Assembly: GCF_000799465.1 (NCBI RefSeq)
Contig: NZ_JUGU01000001.1
Coordinates: forward strand, 1,612,001 to 1,676,000
Origin: Psychroserpens sp. Hel_I_66
Lineage (GTDB): Bacteria > Bacteroidota > Bacteroidia > Flavobacteriales > Flavobacteriaceae
Reading direction: 5' to 3'
Length of the DNA stretch: 64,000 bases
In this document: one piece after another, positions 15,922 through 24,389 of the stretch
Layout of the letters: every line of letters starts with the position of its first letter
Numbering within the stretch: the stretch's first letter is position 1
Position numbers and translations under genes: made by a program
The notes under the pieces: model-generated
The model's input: only the letters and a program-made list of their open reading frames with translations
Database searches by the model: none
Told to the model about the DNA's origin: nothing

Positions 15922-16914
15922 ATGTCTGCATTAACTGTAATTATGCCTGTTTATAATGGTGAGGAGTTTTTAAAATCCGCCATTGATAGTATTTTAAATC
16001 AAACTTTCAAAGATTTTAATCTAGTTATAGTTAATGACAATTCTAATGATAGTACTCAGCATATTATTGATGAGTACATGCAACAAGACCGTAGAATTAT
16101 TGCCCTAAAAAACAGCGAAAACTTAGGTCCTGCAGCTTCAAGAAACCTCGGAATTGATTATGCGAAAACCAAATTAATTGCTTTGATGGATGCAGATGAT
16201 ATTGCATTACCCAAAAGATTTGAGAAGCAAATTAAATTTCTAAATGAACACCCTAATATTGGTGTTTGTGGTACATGGTTTACTTTTTTTGGAGATAAAA
16301 AAAACATTGTAAAACATAGTATTGAGCATGAAAACATTAAAGTAAGCTTTTTAAATACTTGTCCGATTGGAAATCCCACAGTTATGTTTAGAAAATCTGT
16401 CTTAAAAGGATTAAAATTCGAGCAAATTTATGTTCCTGCAGAAGATTATGGTCTTTGGAGCCAAGTGATCGCTACTACGAAATTTCATAACATTCCAGAA
16501 TCCTTATTACAATACCGATGGCATCCCAACAATATAAGTCAAACTAAAAAAAATAACCTAAAAAAATCGGAAATAGCAATTAGGGCGAAACAGTTGCAAC
16601 ATCTTCACATTGAACCCACAAATCCAGATTTGGACTATTATTTAAATTCGATTTCTTTAAAACGTAAGCAATCTTCCGAAGAAATTACAAAGACAATTAA
16701 GGCTGGAAAAGAGCTTATTAAAAATAACAAAAAAACGAACTATTATAATCAGTTTGTTTTTGAAAATCACATTAAACAAACAGCAATTCGTACACTTAGA
16801 AACGCAAATAATTACGATAAGGAATATTATAAGTTTGTTAAAAATAAATCTGGTTACTTTGAGCAGATGAAATATATAGATAGAGTTTCAATATTGGTCA
16901 AGAGTCTTTTTTAA
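15922..16914 (+). CDS. GT2 glycosyltransferase
   Basis: 330 aa. Classical family 2 N-terminus: LTVIMPVYNGEEFL, NDNSNDST, NLGPAASRNLG and MDADD (89-93) with ALPKRFEKQ. PAEDYGLWSQV in the acceptor half is typical of O-antigen and capsule transferases. The C-terminal 90 residues are Lys/Asn rich. Single plus-strand gene between two minus-strand runs; its last 17 bp overlap the convergent GT2 gene. Confidence 0.9.
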   Translation: MSALTVIMPVYNGEEFLKSAIDSILNQTFKDFNLVIVNDNSNDSTQHIIDEYMQQDRRIIALKNSENLGPAASRNLGIDYAKTKLIALMDADDIALPKRFEKQIKFLNEHPNIGVCGTWFTFFGDKKNIVKHSIEHENIKVSFLNTCPIGNPTVMFRKSVLKGLKFEQIYVPAEDYGLWSQVIATTKFHNIPESLLQYRWHPNNISQTKKNNLKKSEIAIRAKQLQHLHIEPTNPDLDYYLNSISLKRKQSSEEITKTIKAGKELIKNNKKTNYYNQFVFENHIKQTAIRTLRNANNYDKEYYKFVKNKSGYFEQMKYIDRVSILVKSLF

Positions 16915-17821
16915 TTAAATATTTAAGTTGTCGCTTATAGTGCTTTAGTTTTGTTTTAAAATCTGCGTTTTCAAAATATGACTTCATAAAATCCAATTGT
17001 TCTTTAGACATTTCTTCATCTGCGTTTTTTAATTTTAATGCCTCAAAATAGGTTGCATTACCTAAAGATCTTATAACTTTTTTAATGTTTTTTGTTTTAG
17101 ATTCTGGTATAGCATCAACAATTTCCTTTAAATTCAAGTACGATGAATAACTTTGAAAAAAGCTGGATTGCAAAGAATATACTCCACCTTCGTGAATGCG
17201 ATAGACTGCCGAATCAAAATCCATAAAAACACCGTACCCATGTTTTAGTAAAACGATATATAAAGAATTATCTTTAGAAAACTTAAGCGATTTTAAAAGT
17301 TCTAAATCAAGAGCATCTTTTTTGAAAACAGCTGTCAAAGTCAAAGTACAATACGGTGAAAAAATAGTGTTATAATCAATAATGTTAAGCTCTGTTTTAT
17401 GATTAAATTGGTTTTTCTCAATATTATTGTCTTTCAAAATCTTATAGTTCGTCCAAGAAATAACACATTTAGAATGTGCCTCTAAAAAATCAACCTGTTT
17501 TTGTAATTTAAGAGGATCTGTCCAGTAATCATCTCCTTCACAAAGCGCAATATATTTTCCAGTTGCCTGCGGAAAACTATAATACCACCATGGCATAATA
17601 TTTTGAGAATATTTATTTTCGGTCTGAAGAACCAACTTAATTCTTGAATCTTTTAGAGCGTGGCTTTTAAGAATGTCTGGGGTCTTGTCTGTAGAGGCAT
17701 CATCATGAATTAATATTTCAATAGGAAAATCTGTTTTTTGAAGATAGAAACCCTCCAAAGTTTGTTCTACAAATTTTTCTTGATTAAAAGTTGTACAACA
17801 AATTGTCAATAATGGCTTCAT
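16898..17821 (-). CDS. GT2 glycosyltransferase
   Basis: 307 aa. LTICCTTFNQEKFVEQ, HDDASTDKT and CEGDDYWTDP (94-102) place it in the GT2 subgroup often found next to nucleotide-sugar aminotransferases and acetyltransferases. Third gene of the minus operon aminotransferase - acetyltransferase - GT2, 6 bp after the acetyltransferase, so it may transfer the amino sugar made by those two enzymes; that link is inference. Confidence 0.9.
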   Translation of the reverse strand: MKPLLTICCTTFNQEKFVEQTLEGFYLQKTDFPIEILIHDDASTDKTPDILKSHALKDSRIKLVLQTENKYSQNIMPWWYYSFPQATGKYIALCEGDDYWTDPLKLQKQVDFLEAHSKCVISWTNYKILKDNNIEKNQFNHKTELNIIDYNTIFSPYCTLTLTAVFKKDALDLELLKSLKFSKDNSLYIVLLKHGYGVFMDFDSAVYRIHEGGVYSLQSSFFQSYSSYLNLKEIVDAIPESKTKNIKKVIRSLGNATYFEALKLKNADEEMSKEQLDFMKSYFENADFKTKLKHYKRQLKYLIKKDS

Positions 17822-17827
17822 TTTTTA

Positions 17828-18448
17828 TTATTTAATAATTTTTCCTGGCACGCCTACAATCGTCCTCTCAGTTAAACAATTGGCAACTACTACAGCTCCT
17901 GCTCCTACTGTTACATTATCACCTAATATAATATTGGGCAATATAATAGCTCCTGCTCCAATTTCGCAATTATCACCTATTTTAACATGTCCTAAAAGAC
18001 TTGCGCCAGGAGAAATATCACAGTAATCACCTATAGAAACATCATGATGAATGTTTGAAGACACATTAATCAAACAACCTTTACCAATACTCACACTATT
18101 ACTTATAAAAGCAAATGGCATTATGTTTGAACCCTCTCCAATATCCACATTCAAAGATCCGATTCTCGCATACTTTGAAATGACAGATGTATAAACACCT
18201 CCAAGATCAATAAATTTCTCTACAACATATTTACGAGATTTAGGGAAACCAATAGCAGACACAAATTCAGGATTGTCGCTAAAATTAATATCATCTAGAC
18301 TATGAATTATAGGATATTTACCTAAAAATAAAGCCTCTTCAGGCTTTGTGTAATCATCAAAAAAAGTGAGATCTGTTGTTTCGTTCATTGTTTCATTTAA
18401 AACAACCAACACATCCTTTGCATGACCTTTTGCACCAAGTACAATCAT
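17828..18448 (-). CDS. Sugar O/N-acyltransferase, NeuD/PglD-like
   Basis: 206 aa. N-terminal substrate-binding beta-alpha-beta with IVLGAKGHAKDV (residues 2-13), then a left-handed beta-helix: GEGSNIMPFAFISNSVSIG, NIHHDVSIGDYCDISPGA, GAGAIILPNI and the end motif VGVPGKIIK. Members acetylate UDP-amino sugars or sialic-acid-type sugars using acetyl-CoA. Two bp downstream of the DegT aminotransferase, which in this pairing usually provides the amino group that is acetylated. Confidence 0.92.
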   Translation of the reverse strand: MIVLGAKGHAKDVLVVLNETMNETTDLTFFDDYTKPEEALFLGKYPIIHSLDDINFSDNPEFVSAIGFPKSRKYVVEKFIDLGGVYTSVISKYARIGSLNVDIGEGSNIMPFAFISNSVSIGKGCLINVSSNIHHDVSIGDYCDISPGASLLGHVKIGDNCEIGAGAIILPNIILGDNVTVGAGAVVVANCLTERTIVGVPGKIIK

Positions 18449-18450
18449 TT

Positions 18451-19524
18451 TTATGAATTAATAATATTACAAATTTGCGTGACTTGTTGTTCTTCCAACT
18501 CGTAGTATAGAGGCAAACATACAATTCTATTACAAATATCTTCGGAAATTGGCATGCTCACAAAACTCTCTAAATATGGCAAAGTATTCAAAGAAGGATA
18601 AAAATATCGCCTCGGAAAAATTTTAGACGCAGCCAATTTTTCTAAAACAGACTCTAAATGAGCTTCCGTTTTAAAAATTATTGGCATATAAGAATAATTT
18701 CGCTCTGTTGAATCTCTGTATTCAAAAAGAGTTAGATTCTTATTTTCCTTTAACGAGTTTTCATATTGTATGGTAAGTATTTTTCGCTTTTCTATAATTT
18801 GATCCATATATGGTAAAACGCTTAAACCAACAGCAGCCTGCATTTCTGAAGCTTTCGCATTAATGCCTAATCCATGATAAGCCAATGGTCCATCATGTCC
18901 AAAATTATGATGGTAATAACATTTTTTATACAAAATATCATTAGGCACAAAAACCGCACCTCCTTCGCCTGTATGAAATAATTTTGTTGAATGAAAACTG
19001 GTGGTTACTATATCTCCATAAGCAAAAATAGATTTGCTTTTATAATTCACACCAAAACAGTGAGCACCATCATAGATAACTTTTAAGTTATGTTTTTTTG
19101 CGATGGTCTCAATTTGACCAATATCACAAGGATTACCAAATACATGAGTCGCAAGAATTGCCTGAGTATTTTCTGTTATTGCAGCTTCGATTTTCAAGGG
19201 ATCAATGGTTAATGAATCTTGCTCTATATCTACAAAAGCAGGTGTACAATTTTCCCAAATAATAGCAGATGTGGTCGCAACATAACTAAAAGGAGTTGTA
19301 ATTACTTCTTTTGTTATGTTTAAAGCTTTTAATCCTATTTGTAGTGGTAAAGTGCCATTAGTAGTGATAAAAAAATTAGAAACATTTAAATACTTAGAAA
19401 GCTTCAGTTCCAATTCCAGAAGCAATTCACCTCTATTGGTCATCCATTTTTTATCCCACGCACGCTTTAGAATGTCTTGAAATTCCTCAATTGGTGGCAA
19501 AAAAGTTTGCGTAACATTAATCAT
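18451..19524 (-). CDS. DegT/DnrJ/EryC1-family sugar aminotransferase
   Basis: 357 aa, PLP-dependent fold type I. TNGTLPLQIGLKAL binds the cofactor phosphate, DGAHCFG carries the ring-stacking Asp, and the Schiff-base Lys is in SFHSTKLFHTGEGG. GINAKASEMQAAVGL is typical. Catalyses transamination of a keto-sugar nucleotide, probably for the surface glycan; the exact sugar cannot be told. First gene of the three-gene operon, with a TAATTTTG element just upstream. Confidence 0.93.
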   Translation of the reverse strand: MINVTQTFLPPIEEFQDILKRAWDKKWMTNRGELLLELELKLSKYLNVSNFFITTNGTLPLQIGLKALNITKEVITTPFSYVATTSAIIWENCTPAFVDIEQDSLTIDPLKIEAAITENTQAILATHVFGNPCDIGQIETIAKKHNLKVIYDGAHCFGVNYKSKSIFAYGDIVTTSFHSTKLFHTGEGGAVFVPNDILYKKCYYHHNFGHDGPLAYHGLGINAKASEMQAAVGLSVLPYMDQIIEKRKILTIQYENSLKENKNLTLFEYRDSTERNYSYMPIIFKTEAHLESVLEKLAASKIFPRRYFYPSLNTLPYLESFVSMPISEDICNRIVCLPLYYELEEQQVTQICNIINS

Positions 19525-19529
19525 CTTTA

Positions 19530-19537
19530 CAAAATTA
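19530..19537 (-). promoter_or_regulatory. Putative -7 element of the aminotransferase operon
   Basis: Minus strand TAATTTTG (TAnnTTTG), 5 bp before the ATG at 19524; implies a very short or absent leader. Confidence 0.4.
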
Positions 19538-19602
19538 AGAAACTAAAAGGTTAACAAGTCCTAAAAATAATATTATAATTAAACTTTCATATTGCAAATG
19601 CA

Positions 19603-19610
19603 TAATTTTG
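19603..19610 (+). promoter_or_regulatory. Candidate -7 element upstream of tsaC
   Basis: TAATTTTG (TAnnTTTG) on the plus strand, 72 bp before the ATG at 19683. Confidence 0.3.
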
Positions 19611-19682
19611 CATATTTCAAAGTACAGAAGCTTACTCATTCCGTTCTTTTATAATTTAAGTTTCAAAAATTAACTATTACTA

Positions 19683-20249
19683 ATGACCGAAAGCGAATCA
19701 ATTACAGAAGCCCTCACCGTTTTAAAACAAGGAGGAATCATCCTCTATCCTACTGATACAATTTGGGGAATCGGCTGCGATGCAACAAATTATGAAGCGG
19801 TTAAAAAAATCTACAAACTCAAACAAAGAGACGACTCTAAAGCATTGATTTGTTTGGTTAACAACTACGGAATGCTTGAAAAACATGTAGATAATGTGCC
19901 AAATATGGCTTACACCATTTTAGACATTGCAGTAAAACCCACGACCATTATCTACGATGATCCTGCAGGCATTGCAGAAAATCTAATTGCAGAAGATAAC
20001 ACACTAGCCATACGCGTCGTGAAACATAAATTTTGTGAGAAACTAATTAGGTATCTCAAAAAACCATTGGTATCTACTTCTGCTAATATTAGCGGTAAGC
20101 CTACGCCAAAATCCTTTAAAGAAATAAGTGACGAGATTTTAAAAGGTGTGGACTATGTCGTAAATTTGCAAAACGAAAAAAGCCAGTCACAACCATCTAC
20201 AATTATCAAATTAAGTAATTCTGGGATGGTTAAGATTATTAGAGAATAG
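19683..20249 (+). CDS. tsaC: L-threonylcarbamoyladenylate synthase (Sua5/YciO/YrdC family)
   Basis: 188 aa. Makes threonylcarbamoyl-AMP from threonine, bicarbonate and ATP for the t6A37 tRNA modification. GGIILYPTDTIWGIGCDA, KIYKLKQRDDSKALICLV, and STSANISGKPTP are the conserved YrdC-domain blocks. Lacks the extra C-terminal Sua5 domain, so it is the short TsaC form. Followed by the CCA-adding enzyme, another tRNA enzyme, after an 83-bp gap. Confidence 0.93.
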   Translation: MTESESITEALTVLKQGGIILYPTDTIWGIGCDATNYEAVKKIYKLKQRDDSKALICLVNNYGMLEKHVDNVPNMAYTILDIAVKPTTIIYDDPAGIAENLIAEDNTLAIRVVKHKFCEKLIRYLKKPLVSTSANISGKPTPKSFKEISDEILKGVDYVVNLQNEKSQSQPSTIIKLSNSGMVKIIRE

Positions 20250-20332
20250 AATCTAAAAAACACCAAATTTCAATTTTCAAATGCCATCGAAACTATTTTT
20301 GGTGATTGAGTTTATATTTGGAAAATTACATC

Positions 20333-21751
20333 ATGAATCTAAAACAAGCCTTAAAAAACAACATCTTTAAAATCATCTCCCAATCTGCAAAAGAGATTGG
20401 AGTTGATAGTTACGTCATTGGTGGGTTTGTTCGAGATTTTATTTTAAATCGAGGTGAACACAAAGATATTGATGTTGTCGCCATTGGTAGCGGAATAAAA
20501 CTCGCCAAACAAGTTGCCAAAAACTTGCCAAACAAACCAAAAGTTCAAGTATTTAAAACCTACGGTACAGCCATGTTAGTCTATAATGACATGGATATTG
20601 AATTTGTTGGAGCGCGAAAAGAATCCTATAATGAAAATAGCAGAAATCCAGTTGTAGAAAACGGAACATTGCAAGACGATCAAAACCGAAGGGATTTCAC
20701 GATCAATGCCATGGCGTTAGATCTATCTGAAGATGACTTCGGAAATTTGCTGGACCCATTCAATGGGATCCAAGACTTAAAAGATAGGCTAATCCGTACA
20801 CCTTTAGATCCAGATATTACCTATAGCGACGATCCTTTGCGCATGATGCGAGCTATCCGTTTTGCAACCCAACTCAATTTCACGATTGAGAGTGAATCGC
20901 TTCAGGCAATTTTCAGAAATAATGAACGCATAAAAATCATTACAAACGAGAGAATCGTTGTTGAACTCAATAAAATACTAGAAAGCGAGAAACCGTCTAT
21001 CGGGTTTTTGCATTTAGAGCAAACCGGGCTTTTAAAACACATCATGCCAGAGCTTACTGCCTTAAAAGGTATTGATGAAGTAGAGGGCCAAACGCATAAA
21101 GACAACTTTTATCACACGTTGGAAGTTGTTGATAATATTTCTAAAAATACAGATAACCTTTGGCTGCGTTGGGCTGCTTTGTTGCATGATATTGGTAAAG
21201 CACCAACCAAAAAGTTCAGCAAAAAAGTAGGCTGGACGTTCCATGCACATGAGTTTGAAGGCGCAAAAATGGTCTATCATTTATTTAAACGATTAAAAAT
21301 GCCATTGAATGATAAAATGAAATTTGTTCAAAAAATGGTATTTATGAGTTCGCGTCCAATCGTCTTGGCGCAAGATATCGTAACCGATTCTGCAGTGAGA
21401 AGACTTGTTTTTGATGCTGGTGACTATGTCGAGGATTTAATGATTTTATGTGAAGCAGATATCACGACCAAAAACCCTAAAAAATTCACCAAATACCACA
21501 ATAACTTTAAGATTGTACGTCAAAAAATTGATGAAGTAGAAGCTCGCGATCACGTACGTAATTTTCAACCACCAATTTCTGGAGAAGAAATCATGACCGC
21601 TTTTGGACTAAAACCCTCTCGTGAAATCGGGCAAATCAAAGAAGTCATTAAAGAAGCTATTTTAGAAGGTGACATTCCTAATGAGTATCAAGCTGCTTAC
21701 GACTTGATGCTCAAAAAAGGGAAAGAATTAGGACTCACAGTAAAATCTTAA
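20333..21751 (+). CDS. cca: CCA tRNA nucleotidyltransferase with HD domain
   Basis: 472 aa from the ATG at 20333; an upstream in-frame TTG (20306) is less likely because homologues start close to this ATG. Adds or repairs the 3' CCA of tRNA. Poly(A)-polymerase-type head: GGFVRDFIL then DIDVV (catalytic Asp pair), RRDFTINAMAL, DPLRMMRAIRFA. An HD phosphohydrolase-like domain follows (LLHDIGKAPT, FHAHEFEGA). Coupled to the next gene (1-bp gap). Confidence 0.94.
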   Translation: MNLKQALKNNIFKIISQSAKEIGVDSYVIGGFVRDFILNRGEHKDIDVVAIGSGIKLAKQVAKNLPNKPKVQVFKTYGTAMLVYNDMDIEFVGARKESYNENSRNPVVENGTLQDDQNRRDFTINAMALDLSEDDFGNLLDPFNGIQDLKDRLIRTPLDPDITYSDDPLRMMRAIRFATQLNFTIESESLQAIFRNNERIKIITNERIVVELNKILESEKPSIGFLHLEQTGLLKHIMPELTALKGIDEVEGQTHKDNFYHTLEVVDNISKNTDNLWLRWAALLHDIGKAPTKKFSKKVGWTFHAHEFEGAKMVYHLFKRLKMPLNDKMKFVQKMVFMSSRPIVLAQDIVTDSAVRRLVFDAGDYVEDLMILCEADITTKNPKKFTKYHNNFKIVRQKIDEVEARDHVRNFQPPISGEEIMTAFGLKPSREIGQIKEVIKEAILEGDIPNEYQAAYDLMLKKGKELGLTVKS

Positions 21752-21752
21752 G

Positions 21753-22202
21753 ATGATCAAAATCGTAAGAACAGACTCAAAGAACCAAGACTTTAGCAAA
21801 CTCATCAAAGAGCTAGACGCTTATTTAAAAGTAACCGATGGCAATGAACATGAATTTTATAACCAATTTAATGGTATAGAAATGCTAAAACATGTCATCA
21901 TTATTTATATGGATCGTGAAGCTGTAAGCTGTGGAGCATTCAAGACATTTGATGATGCTACGGTAGAAATAAAACGTATGTACACCATGTCTAAAATGCG
22001 TGGTAACGGTTTGGCTTCGGAAATTTTAAAAGCTTTAGAACTTTGGGCTTCAGAATTAAAATACAAAGCCTGCGTTCTCGAAACAGGAATTCGACAAAAA
22101 GAGGCGGTTGCTTTCTATAAAAAGAATGGATATCAAATCATTCCTAATTACGGGCAATATGCTGATATGGATAATAGTTTGTGTTTTAAAAAATTGATTT
22201 AA
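21753..22202 (+). CDS. GNAT-family N-acetyltransferase
   Basis: 149 aa with the acetyl-CoA-binding core: VEIKRMYTMSKMRGNGLASEIL (motif A, R/QxxGxG/A type) and AVAFYKKNGYQII. Substrate unknown. It lies 1 bp after cca and 3 bp before ctaA, so it is co-transcribed; the neighbours do not suggest a common substrate. Confidence 0.88.
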   Translation: MIKIVRTDSKNQDFSKLIKELDAYLKVTDGNEHEFYNQFNGIEMLKHVIIIYMDREAVSCGAFKTFDDATVEIKRMYTMSKMRGNGLASEILKALELWASELKYKACVLETGIRQKEAVAFYKKNGYQIIPNYGQYADMDNSLCFKKLI

Positions 22203-22205
22203 GCC

Positions 22206-23231
22206 ATGCAAAAAACATTTAGAAAATCTGCAAAAATAGCGCTCTTATTAGTGTATTTGGTAATCATCGCAGGAGCTGTTGTGCGCATGACGGGTTCTGG
22301 AATGGGTTGTCCAGACTGGCCAAAATGCTTTGGCTACTACATTCCACCAACAGATATTTCCGAATTACAATTTAAGCCCAACCACGACTACAAAAAAGGG
22401 ATTGTAATTATAAAAGACGAGTCGCTTTTAGTGGCATCAAAAGATTTTAGTTCTTCGGAAAGTTTAAATCCAAAAAATTGGGAAACTTATACAAAACATG
22501 ATTATGCTCAATTTAATGCTACACATACTTGGGTTGAATATATAAACAGATTACTTGGTGCGCTTTCTGGAATTCCTATTTTAATATTCACTATTATTTC
22601 CTTTTGGTTGTGGCGAAAAAACAAATGGTTGACCATTTTATCGGTCGCAACTGTTTTTGGTATGGCTTTTCAGGCTTGGTTGGGAAAAACGGTTGTAGAT
22701 TCTAATCTTGCACCATTTAAGATCACGGTACATATGGTGATGGCTATGGTTATTGTGGCGATGATTCTGTATTTAATTTATGGTTCAAAATCAACTTTTA
22801 AAGATCAAAAATTTGATTTGCTATTTAGAAATATAATCTTGGTGGCACTGGTTTTATCATTGGTTCAAATCATCTTGGGAACTCAGGTAAGACAGTACAT
22901 TGACCAACAAATAAAAGACATTGGTTATATAAAATCACAATGGATGGATAACCCGACTTTGAAATTTTACATTCATCGTACGTTTTCTGTTTTGGTACTA
23001 GTTGTTAATGGTTGGTTATTTTTCCGAAGTAAAAAATTAAATCTTGGTTATCGTAAAACCAATCTTTTAATGGGTTGTATTCTTGCCACCATTTTTACTG
23101 GTATCTTGATGTATTATTTTGATTTCCCATTTTTATCGCAACCGCTTCACCTGGTTATTGCGTTGATTATGTTTGGGATTCAGTTTTATATTTTTTTGGA
23201 GAGCAAGCACAAAAAACCAGTTTTAAACTAA
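22206..23231 (+). CDS. ctaA: Heme A synthase (COX15/CtaA family)
   Basis: 341 aa integral membrane protein with about eight TM helices. GAVVRMTGSGMGCPDWPKC contains the conserved extracytoplasmic loop Cys pair after TM1; NATHTWVEYINRLLG supplies the first heme-ligand His and Glu region; VHMVMAMV, FYIHRTFSVLVL and PLHLVIALIM carry further His ligands. Converts heme O to heme A for cytochrome oxidases. Last gene of the cca-GNAT-ctaA run. Confidence 0.93.
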   Translation: MQKTFRKSAKIALLLVYLVIIAGAVVRMTGSGMGCPDWPKCFGYYIPPTDISELQFKPNHDYKKGIVIIKDESLLVASKDFSSSESLNPKNWETYTKHDYAQFNATHTWVEYINRLLGALSGIPILIFTIISFWLWRKNKWLTILSVATVFGMAFQAWLGKTVVDSNLAPFKITVHMVMAMVIVAMILYLIYGSKSTFKDQKFDLLFRNIILVALVLSLVQIILGTQVRQYIDQQIKDIGYIKSQWMDNPTLKFYIHRTFSVLVLVVNGWLFFRSKKLNLGYRKTNLLMGCILATIFTGILMYYFDFPFLSQPLHLVIALIMFGIQFYIFLESKHKKPVLN

Positions 23232-23253
23232 GCTGTTATTTATTCTTAAATAG

Positions 23254-23261
23254 TATCTTTG
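23254..23261 (+). promoter_or_regulatory. Putative -7 element of the 23280 gene
   Basis: TATCTTTG matches TAnnTTTG, 18 bp before the ATG at 23280. It contains the upstream in-frame TTG (23259), which argues against that TTG as the start codon. Confidence 0.5.
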
Positions 23262-23279
23262 CACAATAATTTTTTTGCC

Positions 23280-23798
23280 ATGATTTACAGATTTAGAGCC
23301 ATACTTGACAACGATACCGAAGACGATATTTTTAGGGATATCGAAATTAGGGAAACCGATTCTCTTGAAGATCTTCACAATGCCATTACGCAATCTTTTG
23401 GATTTGATGGACTGGAAATGGCGTCCTTTTACATAAGTAATGAGGATTGGGACCAAGGTGAGGAAATATCAATGTTTGATGTGAGCGAAGGTCATAATGA
23501 CACGAGGACGATGAGTGAGACGATCTTAAACACGATCGTACATGAAGCGCAAACAAAATTAATCTATGTTTATGATTTTTTAAGCATGTGGACGTTTCTT
23601 GTCGAACTTGCTGAAATTGTCGAAGAAGCAGATGGTACAGACTATCCAAACCTCATGTTCGTTCATGGTCAAATCCCAGACTCTGCTCCAGAAAAAACGT
23701 TCGAAGCCGAAAATTTTGATGATGATTACAATGAGTTTGATGACGATTTAGACGTTGATGATTATAGTGACCTGGACTTTGATGAAAACTGGAACTAA
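23280..23798 (+). CDS. PRiA4_ORF3-domain protein (IS1096 passenger TnpR-like family)
   Basis: 172 aa from the ATG at 23280. MIYRFRAILDND, DLHNAITQSFGFDGLEMASFY and the later LIYVYDFLSMWTF are the features of the plasmid pRiA4b ORF-3-like domain (PF07929). Despite its name in databases, the domain is a common stand-alone chromosomal protein in Bacteroidota and nothing mobile is nearby. The last 30 residues are mostly Asp/Glu. Function unknown. 12 bp before a membrane protein gene, so likely an operon. Confidence 0.82.
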   Translation: MIYRFRAILDNDTEDDIFRDIEIRETDSLEDLHNAITQSFGFDGLEMASFYISNEDWDQGEEISMFDVSEGHNDTRTMSETILNTIVHEAQTKLIYVYDFLSMWTFLVELAEIVEEADGTDYPNLMFVHGQIPDSAPEKTFEAENFDDDYNEFDDDLDVDDYSDLDFDENWN

Positions 23799-23810
23799 TC
23801 TCACTACGGT

Positions 23811-24383
23811 ATGACTGACTTTTGGTTTTACGTAAACTTAGGAATCAATCATATTTTAGATCTTGAGGGTTTAGACCATTTTTATTTTATCATTTCCTTT
23901 TGCATTCTATTTTCTTTTAAAGACTGGAAAAAAATCCTGGGTCTGGTCACCGCATTTACGATTGGACACTGCATTACTTTGTTTCTCTCTGGAATGGAAC
24001 TAGTAAGTATTGATAGTGAGACCGTAGAACTTCTCATCCCAATCACTATTTTATTAAGTTGCTTGAACAATTTCTTTTTTCTGCTCAAGAATAAGCAATC
24101 CAAACAACAACTTAGCATTACTTATATACTCTTGTTGGTTTTTGGTTTAATCCACGGGCTGGGCTTTTCAAACTACATTAAGATGATGCTCTTTGACGAT
24201 GAGTCAATAGTAATGCCTCTTTTAGGCTTTAATGTTGGGATTGAATTGGCACAACTTTTAATTGTTGCTGGTTTTTTAATACTCCTTTCTGGGCTTGAAA
24301 AAATTGTAAAATCCTATATTAAATGGGTTCGGTTTGTAATTAATTTGATTATTTTTTTACTGGTTTTGAGGATGATCTTTTAG
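23811..24383 (+). CDS. HupE/UreJ-like membrane protein
   Basis: 190 aa, about six TM helices. NHILDLEGLDHFYFII near the start and FTIGHCITLFL and GLIHGLGFSNY contain the conserved His residues of the HupE/UreJ_2 family, proposed nickel or cobalt permeases. No hydrogenase or urease is in the window. Metal transport is inference from the family. Confidence 0.83.
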   Translation: MTDFWFYVNLGINHILDLEGLDHFYFIISFCILFSFKDWKKILGLVTAFTIGHCITLFLSGMELVSIDSETVELLIPITILLSCLNNFFFLLKNKQSKQQLSITYILLLVFGLIHGLGFSNYIKMMLFDDESIVMPLLGFNVGIELAQLLIVAGFLILLSGLEKIVKSYIKWVRFVINLIIFLLVLRMIF

Positions 24384-24389
24384 TTTACA

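Noticed and set aside
23259..23279. TTG start seven codons upstream of the PRiA4_ORF3-domain gene
   Set aside because: This TTG is part of the TATCTTTG promoter element, so the transcript would start after it; the ATG at 23280 is used.
23280..23798. Mobile element suggested by the IS1096 passenger family name
   Set aside because: No transposase, inverted repeats or target duplication nearby; the family is a common chromosomal protein in Bacteroidota.
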